Source: Papaver somniferum
Taxonomy: Eukaryota > Streptophyta > Magnoliopsida > Ranunculales > Papaveraceae
Assembly (NCBI RefSeq): GCF_003573695.1
Contig: NC_039358.1
Span: 232,513,560 to 232,577,559, forward strand
Direction: 5' to 3'
Length of the DNA stretch: 64,000 nt
The notes beneath the pieces are model-generated. The model was not told the DNA's origin, did not search any database, and worked only from the letters and a program-made list of their open reading frames with translations. The translations under genes were made by a program, and so were the position numbers. Positions 46,107 to 57,520 of the stretch are shown here, in pieces. Position 1 is the stretch's first letter, and each line of letters begins with the position of its first letter.

Positions 46107-46118
46107 TGGTATCTGAGC
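46107..46118 (+). other. Primer binding site of copia 4, tRNA-iMet type
   Basis: TGGTATCTGAGC, one mismatch from the usual site. Confidence 0.8.
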
Positions 46119-46166
46119 CAGATTCGAAATAAACCTAAAATTGATTCGATTTCAAATTATACGGGT

Positions 46167-47684
46167 ATGATGATTTCTCCGGTGAAATTGAATAGTGATA
46201 ATTATGAACAAGATGAACAAGTCGTTATTAATACGGCACTTATGAATATTGATGCAAATTCAAATGGAAGCTATCTTTCTTCACAAGATCGACTACCACT
46301 TGCTAATACACTCACTGATGCACAGTGGGAAGCTATTGTGAATATGTTTAATTCTTCAAATAAGGAGGGCTCGAGTGAAATTTTTTCTAGGAAATGGATA
46401 CTTGATACAGGGGCTTCGAGACATATGACAGGGAGTAAAGAGTTCTTTTGCAAAACATATCACATAGTTTTTTCTTCCGTAAAACTTCCAAACGACGCGT
46501 ACACAACTGCTTCATGTGAAGGCACTGTGGTGTTTGGAAAAAATATGAGATTATATCGTGTTTTATATGTCCCTGATCTTCACTGCAATTTTATTTCATT
46601 AGCGTGTTTAATTAAAGATCTGAAATGTATTGTCACTTTGACTGATAAGTTGTGTGTGATACAGGACCGCACTACGAGGACGTTGATTGGTGTTGGTGAG
46701 GAACGAGATGGGGTCTATATCTTCCACAGTGGAGCGAAGATTATGGCACATCGAGTTACTACTGGTGAAAATTATTACTTATGGCATAAGCGTTTAGGTC
46801 ATCCTTCTAATAAGATTATTTCTTTGCTTCCTGGTATGAATAAAGTTGATTGTCAGAAGTTTATCAATGAACCATGTGATACTTGTTTTAAAGCTAAACA
46901 AACACGTGCTAGTTTTCCTATAAGTGAGAATAAAGCAAATGACATCTTCAGTTTAGTTCATTGTGATGTATGGGGTCCGTATCGTACATCGTCTTCTTGT
47001 GGTGCACATTATTTTCTTACTATTGTTGATGATCATTCTCGTTGTGTCTGGGTTTATTTGATGGAACATAAAACTGATGTGGTGAAAATTTTTCACGGTT
47101 TTTGTGCTATGGCTAAGACACAATTTGATAGACATGTTAAGAAAGTTCGCAGTGATAACGGTACGGAATTTCATCCATTGATTCCATTTTTTTCTGAACA
47201 AGGAATAGAATTTCAAACTTCATGTGTAGATACGCCACAACAAAATGGGAGAGTGGAACGAAAACATCGTCATATATTGAATGTAGCACGTGCTTTGCGA
47301 TTTCAAGCAAATTTACCTCTTCGGTTTTGGGGTGAGTGCATTCTAACCGCTGCTCATATTATTAATCGCACGCCTACTACCTTGCTCGATGGGAAAACTC
47401 CTTATGAAATGTTACATAGAAAGCCACCTATTTATACTCATATTCGAGTATTTGGATGTTTGTGCTATGCAAATATTGTCCCTCGTGATCGTAACAAGTT
47501 TAATCCACGAAGTCGACGTTGCATATTTGTTGGTTATCCTTTTGGAAAAAAGGGTTGGCACTTGTTTGATTTGGAAACCAAACAATTTTTTGTGTCTCGT
47601 GATGTAGTTTTCTTTGAAAAAAATTTCCTTATCATGTTGTTCCTTTGGATAATAATAATGAAGAATCCCATATTGATTGGATAG
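46167..47684 (+). pseudogene. gag-pol: Copia 4 gag remnant, protease and integrase
   Basis: Open 505-codon frame. Residues 1-14 keep the ISPVKLNSDNYE start common in copia gag. The helical gag core and zinc knuckle are absent, and the frame passes directly to the gag C-terminal end. Protease WILDTGASRHMTG is at about residues 77-89. The integrase zinc region is WHKRLGHPSNK...CDTCFKAK. The DDE core HCDVWGPY, RSDNGTEF and NGRVERKHR is intact. The frame goes off near 47625, after VFFEKNF. The in-frame gag deletion could leave a working integrase domain but no particle protein. Confidence 0.86.
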
Positions 47685-49571
47685 AAGGTTAGAAATCTCT
47701 GGAGAACAACCAGACTTATTGTGTTCTGACGGTACTGCTAATCTGGGTAGTTCTTCAGGTACAAGCGGACAAAAATTTTCCGGTACATCCGGACATAAAT
47801 CCACAGCTAGTGACAGTACAATAACTCCAGGGAGTAATGTACACATGTTGTTCGGTGACTGTATAATTGGTCCAGGAAGTAAAGAACAGACGTTGTCCGG
47901 CAGTGACGACACAACTGTTCCAGGAAGTGAAAGAAATGTTGTGCGGGATCCGTCTCATAGTGAGGGAACTACTGTACCAGGCACTAAGACACGAGATTTG
48001 TCTAGTAGTGACAGAACTACTACTCCATTTAATGAGGTACTGGATTTTTCTAGTAGTGCTAGAAGTCCAATAGTTACAGCAAGTGACAGAATTCCAAAGG
48101 TCACAGACGGATCATTAGTTACTTTAGAAGATGGTTTTGTCTCATATGGGCCCAGCAAGACATGTCAGATATTGCAGAAAGGCAAGATCTGGTCCGTCAT
48201 TCTTCTGATGCAACTGTAACTCCTGATATTGAAAGTGATGTTATTAGTGCTAATTCTGACAAGGCAGTTCGACGTAGTGTTCGGTCTCAGGTTTCTAATA
48301 CACGGTTAAAGGATTATGTATGTAACACCATTCAAGCTATAGACCCCGGCTCTTCTACTCCGCACTCGTCAACGTTCTCAGGTACGCCTTATCCCATAAC
48401 TAATTATATGTCTTTTGCAAAATTTTCCGCTAATCATACTCGTTTTTTGGCGGCGATTACTATTCTTAAAGAACCTAGCAGTTATGCGGAGGCTGTTCGT
48501 CTTCCTTGTTGGCGTGTAGCTATGTCTAAGGAAATTAATGCTCTTGATAAAAATGGCACGTTGTCTATTACTGATCTTCCGCCTGGGAAGAAGGCTATTG
48601 GTTGTAAATGGGTTTACAAAATTAAATATAATTCTGATGGCTGTGTAGAAAGATAAAAATCTAGATTGGTTGTTCTTGGTAATAGACAGGTTGAAGGGGT
48701 TGATTACCATGAAACCTTTGCTCCCGTTTCCAAAATGGTATCGGTTAGAACTTTTGTGGCAGTCGCAGTGGCTCAAGATTGGGAGTTGCACCAAATGGAT
48801 GTTCACAATGCCTTTCTACATGGGGATCTTGATGAGGAAGTATATATGCAACTTCCTCCAGGCTATTCGACTACTTCTTCGGGAAAAGTATGTCGTCTTC
48901 ACAAATCCTTATATGGTCTTCGTCAAGCTCCACGTAATTGGTTTGCTAAGCTTTCAAGTGCTCTTAAGGCTTTTTGGTTTATACAGTCTTATGCTGATTA
49001 CTCTTTATTTACTCTACGACGAGGTGAGAATTCCATTAACGTACTTGTTTATGTTGATGATTTGATTATTGCTGGGAATAATTCCGCTGCTATTGCTACT
49101 TTTAAGACATACTTAAGTCAGTGTTTTCATATGAAAGATTTAGTTCCTCTCAAGTATTTTTTGGGTATTGAAATATCTCGAGGTACTGATGGTCTATTTT
49201 TATCTCAACGAAAATATACTTTGGATATACTTTCTGAGACTGGACTTCTTGGAGCCAAACCAGCTGCTTCACCCATTGATCAACATCATCATTTGGCTCT
49301 AGATGATGGACCTTTGTATTCAGATTCATCTCAGTATCACCGACTTATTGGACGTTTGATTTATTTGACCATTACGCGTCCTGAATTGCGTTATTTGGTA
49401 CATATATTGGCTCAATTCATGCAATCTCCTCGAGTTGCACATTGGGAAGCTGCTCTTCGAGTTCTTCGTTGTCTTAAGAGTCATTCAGGTCAAGGGATTG
49501 TTTTACGCAAGGATAGTGCTCTTCAACTTACTGCTTATTGTGATTCTGATTGGGCTTCCTATTGGATGTAG
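47677..49571 (+). pseudogene. pol: Copia 4 linker, reverse transcriptase and truncated RNase H
   Basis: 47677-48219 is a Ser/Thr/Gly-rich linker. After a frame change, 48162-48656 enters RT (ALDKNGTLSITDLPPGKKA). A TAA at 48654-48656 interrupts KARLVV-type sequence. 48657-49571 is then open, with HQMDVHNAFLHGD, LYGLRQAPRNWF and catalytic VYVDDLIIAG. RNase H starts AYCDSDWAS and is cut off there. Later RNase H motifs are absent. Confidence 0.85.
47806..48100 (+). repeat. In-frame tandem repeat in the copia 4 integrase-RT linker
   Basis: Five or six units of 48-54 bp encode variants of SD(S/D/R)T(T/I)(T/V)PGS..., for example SDDTTVPGSE and SEGTTVPGTK. The linker is length-tolerant in copia elements, so this is likely replication slippage. 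Confidence 0.7.
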
Positions 49572-50198
49572 GGTAATTAACACTAACGATCGTTGAGAAT
49601 GGGATGCCCTGATTGACACTTTTGGTTCTCGGATTCGGTTCCATTTTCTCCCCACTTTGCACGACATATAATGGGATGCCATGAAAAGATCCAATCACAC
49701 TTGCGAAACTATGAACAAGCATCCAATCTTCAACTAAGATTTTATCTGTCAGATCAAGGAAGTGAAATCCTGCTCAGTTTTCTCCTTTCCGCGCCAATTT
49801 TTTTTTTCTTTTTTTGATCTGCGAAAGTAAAGATTTTATAAAAGACCTACCAGGGGTAAGCGAACAAAGGCTCAAAAGAGCTTACAGACCCAATAACTCG
49901 GAGCTCGAAAAGAGCCGCAAGAAAAAGAACAGACTGTTAGGTCACTGTTCGCGCCAATATAATTTATGAAAACCGGAAACACTGTTCGGTCACTCCCAAG
50001 TGAGGCTCGTATCTTGATCATAACAATCCTACTGCATTGGTAGTTCCAATTGATATATTCCCCCAAAATAGCTAGAGAGAGAAATCTATTACTGTATCAA
50101 TTTGGTAACCATTTCATGTCCAAAAGTCTAGCTTAAATATAAGTACATATATTTTGTTCCACGTTCCGCAAAATTCGTCCAGCTGTGTGTCGATCGTG
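49572..50198. other. Spacer after the truncated copia, with one LINE tail
   Basis: No gene recognised. 49799-49949 is a LINE tail, annotated separately. GAATGGGATGCC and AATGGGATGCC occur at 49598 and 49670. Confidence 0.45.
49799..49949 (-). mobile_element. 5'-truncated LINE tail
   Basis: Flanked by 9-bp duplications CGCGCCAAT (49790-49798 and 49950-49958). It starts with a T-run, then TTTGATCTGCGAAAGTAAAGAT. In reverse orientation this is the typical 3' end of plant L1-like elements followed by poly(A). Confidence 0.75.
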
Positions 50199-50398
50199 AG
50201 CTGGTGTTGTTGCTTATAAAATATGAATAGATTCAAGTAATAAAACTAGAGATTGGACAATATCATGCAAGAAAATATGTAACTGGCAAGAAGAAAATGA
50301 TAAATTTATCTAGTTCGGTCTTAGTAGGTCCGACGCATGCATGAGTAAGGTTCACTCATCAAGTATCATTCCGAAAAAAAAAAAAAAAAACAAGCACA
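50199..50398. repeat. Unit 3 spacer next to F-box 3
   Basis: 50200-50360 is collinear with 33735-33895, with AATAAAACTAGAG, CAAGAAGAAAATG and GAGTAAGGTTCACTCA-type anchors. It places F-box 3 in the same position relative to the spacer as F-box 1. Confidence 0.7.
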
Positions 50399-50408
50399 CA
50401 CATTATTT

Positions 50409-50640
50409 TATTTTTTTGACGGAAAAGATTTAGATATTATTAGAAAGCAAAAAAGAAGTACAGAGAAGAGAAGTGTCAAAGCGAAACAAGAGGAAAGGCA
50501 AAAGCCTACTCCGGAAACAAAGAAACCAACAAAGTCCTAGAACATCAGTCCAGGAAACAAACTACAAAAGAGCCACAAAGGCAAATAGAAAAACCTCCAG
50601 CCAAGAGTCAGCCATTTATTGAAAACCTTGAGGAGGTGAA
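50409..50640 (-). mobile_element. 5'-truncated LINE tail
   Basis: 10-bp duplication CACATTATTT at 50399-50408 and 50641-50650. A T-run is followed by GACGGAAAAGATTTAGATATTATTAG, the reverse of a LINE 3' end. It sits in the 3' flank of F-box 3 and is absent from the F-box 1 flank. Confidence 0.78.
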
Positions 50641-50656
50641 CACATTATTTACCTCA

Positions 50657-51445
50657 TCAAGTTATTTTGAGCTTCTTCTTCATTTGTTGAAAAGGTTCCT
50701 TTGTTTCTTCTTGATCTTGACCTACATAAGTACCCGAGTTAAGCGAAACTAAGCTACCAACATAAGTCCATAAAGTGGATTGATACTTTGCTTGACGACG
50801 GATCTTCCCGATGGTGGTTTTTTCATGCTTTGTATTATAGAAAAGTAACTCAGTTTGATTTTTGTCCAAAATAATATCACCGTTGTAAAATCGCAATGGC
50901 CTAACTGTAAATACAGTAATTGTGAGTTCAGTAATGACGAATAGTTCTGTCCAAGATTCTCCGACTCCCAACTCCTTCATCAGCCACACATCAGTACAAA
51001 GTTTCCAGTATGAGTAACAATGCAAAGACATCCTTCCAACAAACCCAAACTTATACTTTGTCATCCAAATGTTTTGGTTTTGGCAATTCCTTGACATTCT
51101 CTTCGCCAGTATCAAACGAAAGAATTGATTTGGATATTGAATTTGATCTTGTTGCGATCCAGTGAAAGGCTCTATTAAGAAAAATTTCAGGTTGTCCCTG
51201 AATAAAGTTATGATAATTGATGCGGCGAACCCGTCTCCACGAATTCGATCCTAATGTAAAAACCCTGAGTTCAGAAAACTCCATATATGCTAATTCAATT
51301 CTAAGTAACTTATAATCATCCATAATGCAATCGTAAGCAAACCCATACGTAACATTAACAGATTGACTCATCTGTTTCAAAAAAGCACCAAGTCTAAGGT
51401 CAGTTATTGAACATGGTGATTTCTTCAGGGGAAATATGATGACAT
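50657..51445 (-). pseudogene. F-box-associated gene lacking its F-box (F-box 3)
   Basis: The start codon at 51445 reads MSSYFPEEI, as in the paralogs, but the next codons run into a stop after a deletion of roughly 120 codons. That deletion removes the F-box. Homology resumes with SVNVTYGFAYDCIMDDYKLLRI and continues through NSWRRVRRI and HWIATRSNS. After a frame change near 51080-51110 it goes on to TDVWLMKELGVGESWTELF, LLFYNTKHEK and WTYVGSLVSLNSGTYVG. Without the F-box it could not join an SCF ligase. It supplies the uninterrupted reference for the sites hit by the Mutator-type MITE and copia 2 in F-box 1. Confidence 0.82.
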
Positions 51446-53639
51446 TGTTGCTTAATTGTTTGTAATTTGTGATTGAGGTTTTGTTACGGGGAAGAAAACA
51501 GAAACGATTAATACGGAAGCGTGAGGAACTTAGGGTCGTATCAAGAAAGCGCCAATGATTCTGACTATATATCTTTTTGGTATGGCCAGAACACTAAGGA
51601 CTGTATGCCTTTTGTAAAGATATATATATACGCGACACTTTTTTTTGTTATCATGCAGTGGAGCTGTGGGTAGTTCAACCAATTCCAGAAACTATGCAAC
51701 CCATTGGCGCGATAAATAACTAGAAACCATATTTCAATGTTAGCACTGGTACTCGGTCCCTTTATCAATCGTGCATTGCACTAGTGGAAATTAATATCTT
51801 CGACATCTGAAATTTTCGAAAGAACATCACATCTCCCGACAATATCAATTGTTAAATCATTGCTATAAGGTGTCAATAGGCTTGAACAAATTCAAATTAG
51901 CCTATATTTAATTGAAGCAGTTTAAAATAAAATGTCAATATGATTTAATAGAAGTGGACATGTACAATGATTAAGTATATGTATTTTTATTTATTTTGCT
52001 ATAGAAAGGAAAAAAATTATTTTGATGTAAAAGAAATTCTTTAAGAATTAAGTAGCAGTTCAATAATAAGTTGTTCATTTGGCATGATAATATTGGGTGG
52101 ACCGGCAATCCTTACTAATTCCGTATTTCCGACTAGACTTGGGAACAATATTTATGCATTTGTTTTTACCGGAAAAATACATGCGCCAGTTGTGTTGGAT
52201 ATTTACAAAAAAACATGCTATGATGGGGTCATGGTGGGGGAATAGGACCCAGCGCAGTGGTCGACCTGACAGGTTAGATTCCGAGGGTCTAGGGGCAGCG
52301 GTCCATATTAGAGTGCGAGGCAACATTTCGTAGAGATTTTTATTGTCTTAATTTGAAAACATGCATAATTCATATTCAGTTGAAATTTAAATGGATGCGT
52401 CTCAGCCAATACCGATAGTCACCATTGATGCCTCTTAAAAGGTGTCATTTGATGATGAACAGACATATCCAAAAGATATGAACTCCCTTATAAGTAGTAT
52501 TGATTGTCTCTCTTGGAAACACAACATATATTGTTGTTTTTTTGTTCTCCAATATATAACATTATGATCAAAATCTTAGTCAACGTGTTCTTGGTCGGGT
52601 CAAGGAAGTAAAGCCCAATATCCGATTACGGTGTTAGGACATTATTGAATCCTAAATGAATAATTCTAGCCATGACATGTTATAATCGCCAATTAATTGG
52701 GAAATGTCGGCTTATCGTCTAAAAGAATCGAAAGATCCTTGAAATCAGAGGTACACCATTCATCTGTTTATTTTCATCCTCTTGGAAGACAACAAAATTT
52801 TGATTTCTAGGTTTGGATATGATTATTTATAACCTATGACCATTAACCCGATTTTGATCTAATTAAATTTCTAGGTAAACTATCAGTATTTATATTTTAC
52901 TAAACCCGAATGATTCGCTTGAATCTTTGAAAAATGTAGCTTAGTAACTTAATCTTTTTCCTTAAAGGACATTTGGATACATTTCGTGAAGTAATTGTTC
53001 GACTAGATTAGGTAGAAAAAAATCAAAAAATAGTTGGACCAAAATTCCAATACAACTTCTAGACACAAATATCTTGTAAAGCTGGTCGCAATATTGGTTG
53101 GGACTAGACGCAATCTTATTCATATTCGGAAACGGATTTAGGGGCTCATCTAAATCAAGGTTTCCTACGATCCTCCACATGAATAAAACATATACAAAAA
53201 TTTAACTTTAAACTGATACGGTAATGTGTACACTTGAGAGTTTGTGCTCGTAACATCACTTTATCGTGAAAGATAACTTTTGGCTTTGATTCTTCCTTAG
53301 TGAACACCTACCAGACTTACTAGTTGTTCAGTGAACACGATGTCTTGTACTTCTCAACTTTATCATGTAAGTCAACAAAACATATATCACATAGCTTATC
53401 TTATTACTTCATTGGTTGCCGATTGTATTCATTTTGTCCCTGAACAATCTTGGAACTAACAAGTGCTTTTAGAGTAACATAGCTTTATAGTTACCAAGGA
53501 AGCGGCCTCACTTCACATTGGTATTATGTGATCTCCTATTTTAATATATCATGTCATACTTTTCTTAGTTTGACTAAGCTATATGAATCATTAAGAGGAG
53601 AATTATCAACCTCTCACTTGACAGGTGACACTGGCGAGT
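51446..53639. other. Upstream flank of F-box 3 and intergenic DNA
   Basis: 51446-51610 resembles the upstream flank of F-box 2. From 51800 to 53600 I see no gene, transposon end or repeat array. Small frames at 52097-52333 and 52962-53180 have no motif. Confidence 0.5.
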
Positions 53640-54184
53640 ATTTTACAACTTAGTTAAGTTACCACTATAACTTCATATAAATTTTTAGTCAATAGTCACA
53701 TTTCCCTCGATGATGCAGTTACTAGCTCTCTGGATAATCTTTTCGCAAGTGGATCCTCTAGATTATTCCTGAACCTTATATAACTCATAGTTACTATTCC
53801 AATAGAGTGCAAATGTTTAATAGTTTCATGTCTTTGACAAATGTGTAGAGGCTCACCATTATATATTTTACTATGAGACTTCTATATAACTACTTGATTA
53901 TCATAATGCATTTTTAGTTTAGGAACGGGCATATGTCATATTGGTATATCTTTTAGGAAATTCTGAAGCCGATCTGCTTCTCATGATGCCTTGTCTACAA
54001 CGACATATTCAGCCTTCATATTTAATCTAGAAATCAACATTTGTTTAGATGATTTCCAATATATATATATGGCAAACCCACCCACACTAAATGCATAACC
54101 ATTAGTAGCTTTAGTATCATCAGTGTCTGAGATCCAATTTGTGTCAACATATCTCTCATGAACTGCTGGATAATTTGTATATGC

Positions 54185-54538
54185 AAACAGAAGCGAGCTA
54201 CATCTGAGCTAAGCTTGGAGATAGAAGACTTCTTTCGTTTCTCGACGGTGAAGTAAGACCAAGCTCATGAGATTATTATCCTAGGTAGGAACAAGTTGAT
54301 AGGATCTCCTTTTTTACGTCCCCATGTCCCTCCGATGTGGCGACATGGGGGCGTAAAGTTTTTACTGGGGTTATTACTCATTTTTGTACTTGCTATTTTA
54401 TTTTCCAATTATTTTAAGAAAAAGAGAGAGAATAGTGCGAATTTTCTATATCCCACTCGGAAGGATCTCATCTCAAGATTATCCATGGATGTTTATGTCT
54501 CTAGCATGACCACTTGATGAAATGTGGAGGGAAGTGGG
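54185..54538 (+). other. Nuclear plastid DNA insert (NUPT), two joined pieces
   Basis: 54185-54353 resembles the plastid spacer between 16S rRNA and trnI: CTTCTTTCGTTTCTCGACGG, TTATTATCCTAGGT, GGAACAAGTTGATAGGATC and the ACGTCCCCATGTC...GACATGGGGGCG hairpin. 54356-54538 is the 3' end of psbL (GLLLIFVLAILFSNYF, where plastid proteins have GLLLIFVLAVLFSNYFFN) plus the spacer toward psbJ. These regions are far apart in the plastid genome, so the insert is chimeric. A small deletion removes the psbL stop. It lies inside the RNase H/RT part of copia 5. Matches are from memory of plastid sequence. Confidence 0.75.
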
Positions 54539-54594
54539 TCCTTTGTATGTCTCAAGTATCTTATTAAGGTCTTGCAAATAAGTTTCACTAGGGA

Positions 54595-54936
54595 TACTCT
54601 TAAACCTATTTAGTTTACTTATTGCACATGCTATGTTTGGCCTAGTACAACTCGTTAGCTATATAAGACTTCCTAACCACTAACCTAACTTTATACTTAT
54701 CTAAAGTGCCATCTGGTTTTAGTTTTCGTTTGAAAACCTATGAGCTAAATCAGTCACCTCAAAATATGGTTTTAGATGATGGATCCTATTTCACCATCAA
54801 CTACCTCCTTCCAAAATGGTGTTTCAAGAGTTGACATTGCTGCTACAAATTTTGGAGGCTCATCAACTAACATAATGTTACAAATTCAAATCCAAAAGTT
54901 TATGCAATTTTATTCCTCTTTCTTCCAATTACTTAC
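54595..54936 (-). repeat. Partial duplicate of copia 5 with RT core deleted
   Basis: 54595-54672 matches 55250-55325, and 54672-54936 matches 55900-56150. In this copy the two segments are directly joined, so about 580 bp of RT is missing relative to the right copy. Confidence 0.75.
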
Positions 54937-55255
54937 ATCATGTTTGGTTCAAGGAATTGGATTCTTGGTAATCCAATTTCTGGGGAATGTGACCAATTCC
55001 CTGAAACAAACAACCCAAATCAATTCTATGCAATTGAGAATTTTGATTTCTAGGAATCCAATTCCCTCCAAAATAATATTTTCCATTACAGTGGTCTAGT
55101 AGTGCAATGGAATTGGATTCCAGGGTAAAAACAAAAGTAATTGGATTACCTCAACCAAACGCTAATTTTTTGGATTTCAATTCAATTCCCTGGAATTCAA
55201 CTCTATTACCTCATAATTGGATTCCTAGGAATCTAATTCTTCCAACCAAACGAGG
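54937..55255. mobile_element. Probable MITE with TTTGGTT termini
   Basis: Ends CATGTTTGGTTCAAGGAATTGG and inverted CTCGTTTGGTTGGAAGAATTAG (read in parts). The interior has many GGAATTGGATTCC variants in both orientations. It lies between the two copia 5 copies. Target duplication not resolved. Confidence 0.55.
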
Positions 55256-56497
55256 TGTTAGTTTACTTACTGCACATGCTATGCCTGTCCTAGTACAACT
55301 CGTTAGATATATAAGACTTCAAATTACTCGAGAGTACTGCAATTGGTTATCACCCTTTCCCATATCATTTTTAAGATAAACTTTATGATCTAATGGTATT
55401 CTTACCGTTTTCTCGTTTTAATTCCCAGAATGCCTTACCTAGATTTTTCATACTGAAATCTTTAGACAACTTTTTCTAAAATTAATAATTTCAGGGAAGT
55501 CACCTATTATTAACTTTTCTTCTGCATATAAACATATTATCATTATCCATGTGGGTGTGACTATGGTGTATAAAAATTTGTCACAACCATTAGTCGTAAA
55601 CCCATTTGATAGTTTGGTTTTATCGAATTTTTCATGCCAACATTTAGGTGCCTTCTTTAATCCGCAAAGGGACCTAACCAATTTGTGTACTTTTTTTTTT
55701 CATTATTGGGTGCAACAAATCCTTCCGGTTGATCCATGTATCTTTCTTCCTCTAACTCAATTTTTACATCTATTTGATGTGTTTCTAGATTATACAATGT
55801 CGATATTTCTTTAAGCATTCGTATAGATATTATTTTAGTGACGGGAGAATAAGTATAGAAATAATCCAAGCATTTTTATTTTGGTTAAAGCCTTTAACCA
55901 CTAACCTAGCTTTATATTATTCAAAGTTCCATCTGGTTTTAGTATATGTTTGAAAACCCATTCGCAACCCAAAGGTTGAATACCAAGTTTTGAATGATGG
56001 AGTCTATTTCATTATCAACTGCCTCCTTCCAAAATGGTGCTTCTGGAGTTGACATTGCTTCGACAAATGTTTGAGGCTCATCTACTAACATAATTTTACA
56101 AAGTCAGAACTAAAAGTTTTTGCAACTTTATTCCTCTTGCTTCTTCGCGACAACCTTTTCAAAATGTTGATTGTTATGATCTGGGTTTACATGGAAACAT
56201 ATTTTCGAAGAAAAACTGCATCCCTCAGTTATAAAATCATGTTTACATGGATGTCTTCGATGTCATAATTTTGAACCTAAAATCTGTAGGCACTAATATA
56301 TTCGACGTAAGTTATGTAACCTATAAATATGCAGTCCACTGTTTTAGGTCATATTTTACTTTTTTTAGTAAATGACACTGCAACTTTCACCACGCACCCC
56401 CACACTTTGATATAATTATAAGAGGGTGGCCTTCCCGTCCATAACTATTAGGGATCTTTTACTTCTTCTTGTGAGGGCACCTAATAAGTATACCACC

Positions 56498-56508
56498 CCC
56501 CCCCCCCC
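56498..56508. repeat. Poly-C run next to ACAC
   Basis: Homopolymer C tract followed by CACACACATACAAACAC in decayed copia sequence. Length may be unreliable. Confidence 0.7.
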
Positions 56509-57520
56509 ACACACATACAAACACAAGTTCTCGAGTTCTCCCGAATGTCTCAAAACAACATTCGTCATATCTTTTGATGTCCTATTCTTGCGTTCCGTTA
56601 TGCCATTGGATTGAGGAGATTATGGTGGTGTTACGCGATGAATGATTCTACTCTTTTCACAAAGTTCCTTAAGAGGAGTCACGTGTTCGCGACTTCTATC
56701 ATTCTTGACCATCTTAATTTTTTAAGTGAGTTGATTCTCAGCTTCATTTTTATAAAGTTGAAACTTTTCAAGAGCTTCATATTTAAATTTGACAATATCT
56801 TGTATCGTCATCGACAAAAGTCAAAACACACTTCTTCCAATTAGTATCAAATACGAAGGTTCTGTATTTCTTTGGACTGTAAGATATGAAAGTCTTGCAA
56901 ACTTAGACTCAGATTTCACATACTTTTGTGAAGTCTATGTAATCACCTAATTTCCATATTTATCAATTTATTAAGAGAACTATAATTAACATGAGCTAAT
57001 CTTTCATGCTAAATTAATTGATCTAGTTTTATTCATTATACAGAAGAAATATTTCTATTTCCTTCTGGCATAATTATCGTTGCACTGCCTTAAAGAGTCC
57101 TTCACTAAGGTAACCCTTTCTTAAGATTTTTTTTTCTTCTGAAGTAACAAAGTTATTTGAAACTTACTCAATCATGAAACCATGTTTCACTAGTAAACCG
57201 CTAGAAATTTAATTTTTGCTAATGTCGGCAACATGTAGCACTTTTGTTAAAGTAATTTTACTACCCGACACAAACTTAAATATTACGTTTCCCTTGCCTT
57301 AAACTATTAAAGTCGAGGAATTACCCGTGTACACAGGTTCACCATTCTTAATGGTTTTATAAATAGAAAACATAGAACGATCTAAATATACATGTCGAGT
57401 CGCTCCGTTATCAACCCACCAATCATTTACCATATTAACTTCCGACATGAAATAAATCGTAAATGGCATACTAGAACATTTAGATACACAAATCCTTAAT
57501 ATCATAACGAAATACAACTG

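Larger units (their letters stand above)
46010..49570 (+). mobile_element. Ty1/copia retrotransposon, gag collapsed and 3' end missing (copia 4)
   Basis: A tRNA-iMet type primer site at 46107-46118 and protein order protease, integrase, RT, RNase H define it. The 5' LTR ends CGTTTCA at 46106; its start, somewhere after 45950, is unclear. Homology stops inside RNase H at about 49566, with no 3' LTR. Gag is reduced to a short N-terminal motif joined to its C-terminal end. Confidence 0.85.
53640..57520 (-). mobile_element. pol: Strongly decayed Ty1/copia element, coding remains only (copia 5)
   Basis: Read right to left: protease at 57299-57517 (WWVDNGATRHV), integrase traces to 56200, linker and RT start at 55895-56150. 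RT continues at 55448-55869 (YTYSPVTKI, LYNLETHQIDVK, QPEGFVAP and SLCGLKKAPKCWHEKF). RNase H lies at 53720-54180, with AEYVVVDKAS, HYDNQ and DPLAKRLS. Many stops. It resembles copia 1 in protein style. No LTRs or gag were found. It contains plastid DNA, a MITE and an internal partial duplication. Confidence 0.8.

Noticed and set aside
52097..52333. 78-codon frame near 52.2 kb
   Set aside because: Open on both strands without domain or paralog in the window; insufficient support.
54316..54354. Strong hairpin ACGTCCCCATGTC...GACATGGGGGCGT as a new terminator or MITE
   Set aside because: It belongs to the plastid 16S-trnI spacer as I recall it, so it came with the plastid insert.
54296..54517. 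73-codon frame with psbL C-terminal sequence taken as a gene
   Set aside because: Only the last part of psbL is present, the stop is lost and the frame starts in rRNA spacer; it is inserted plastid DNA.
55448..55869. Two reverse-strand frames as separate host genes
   Set aside because: Their motifs are copia reverse transcriptase in two frames of one decayed element.
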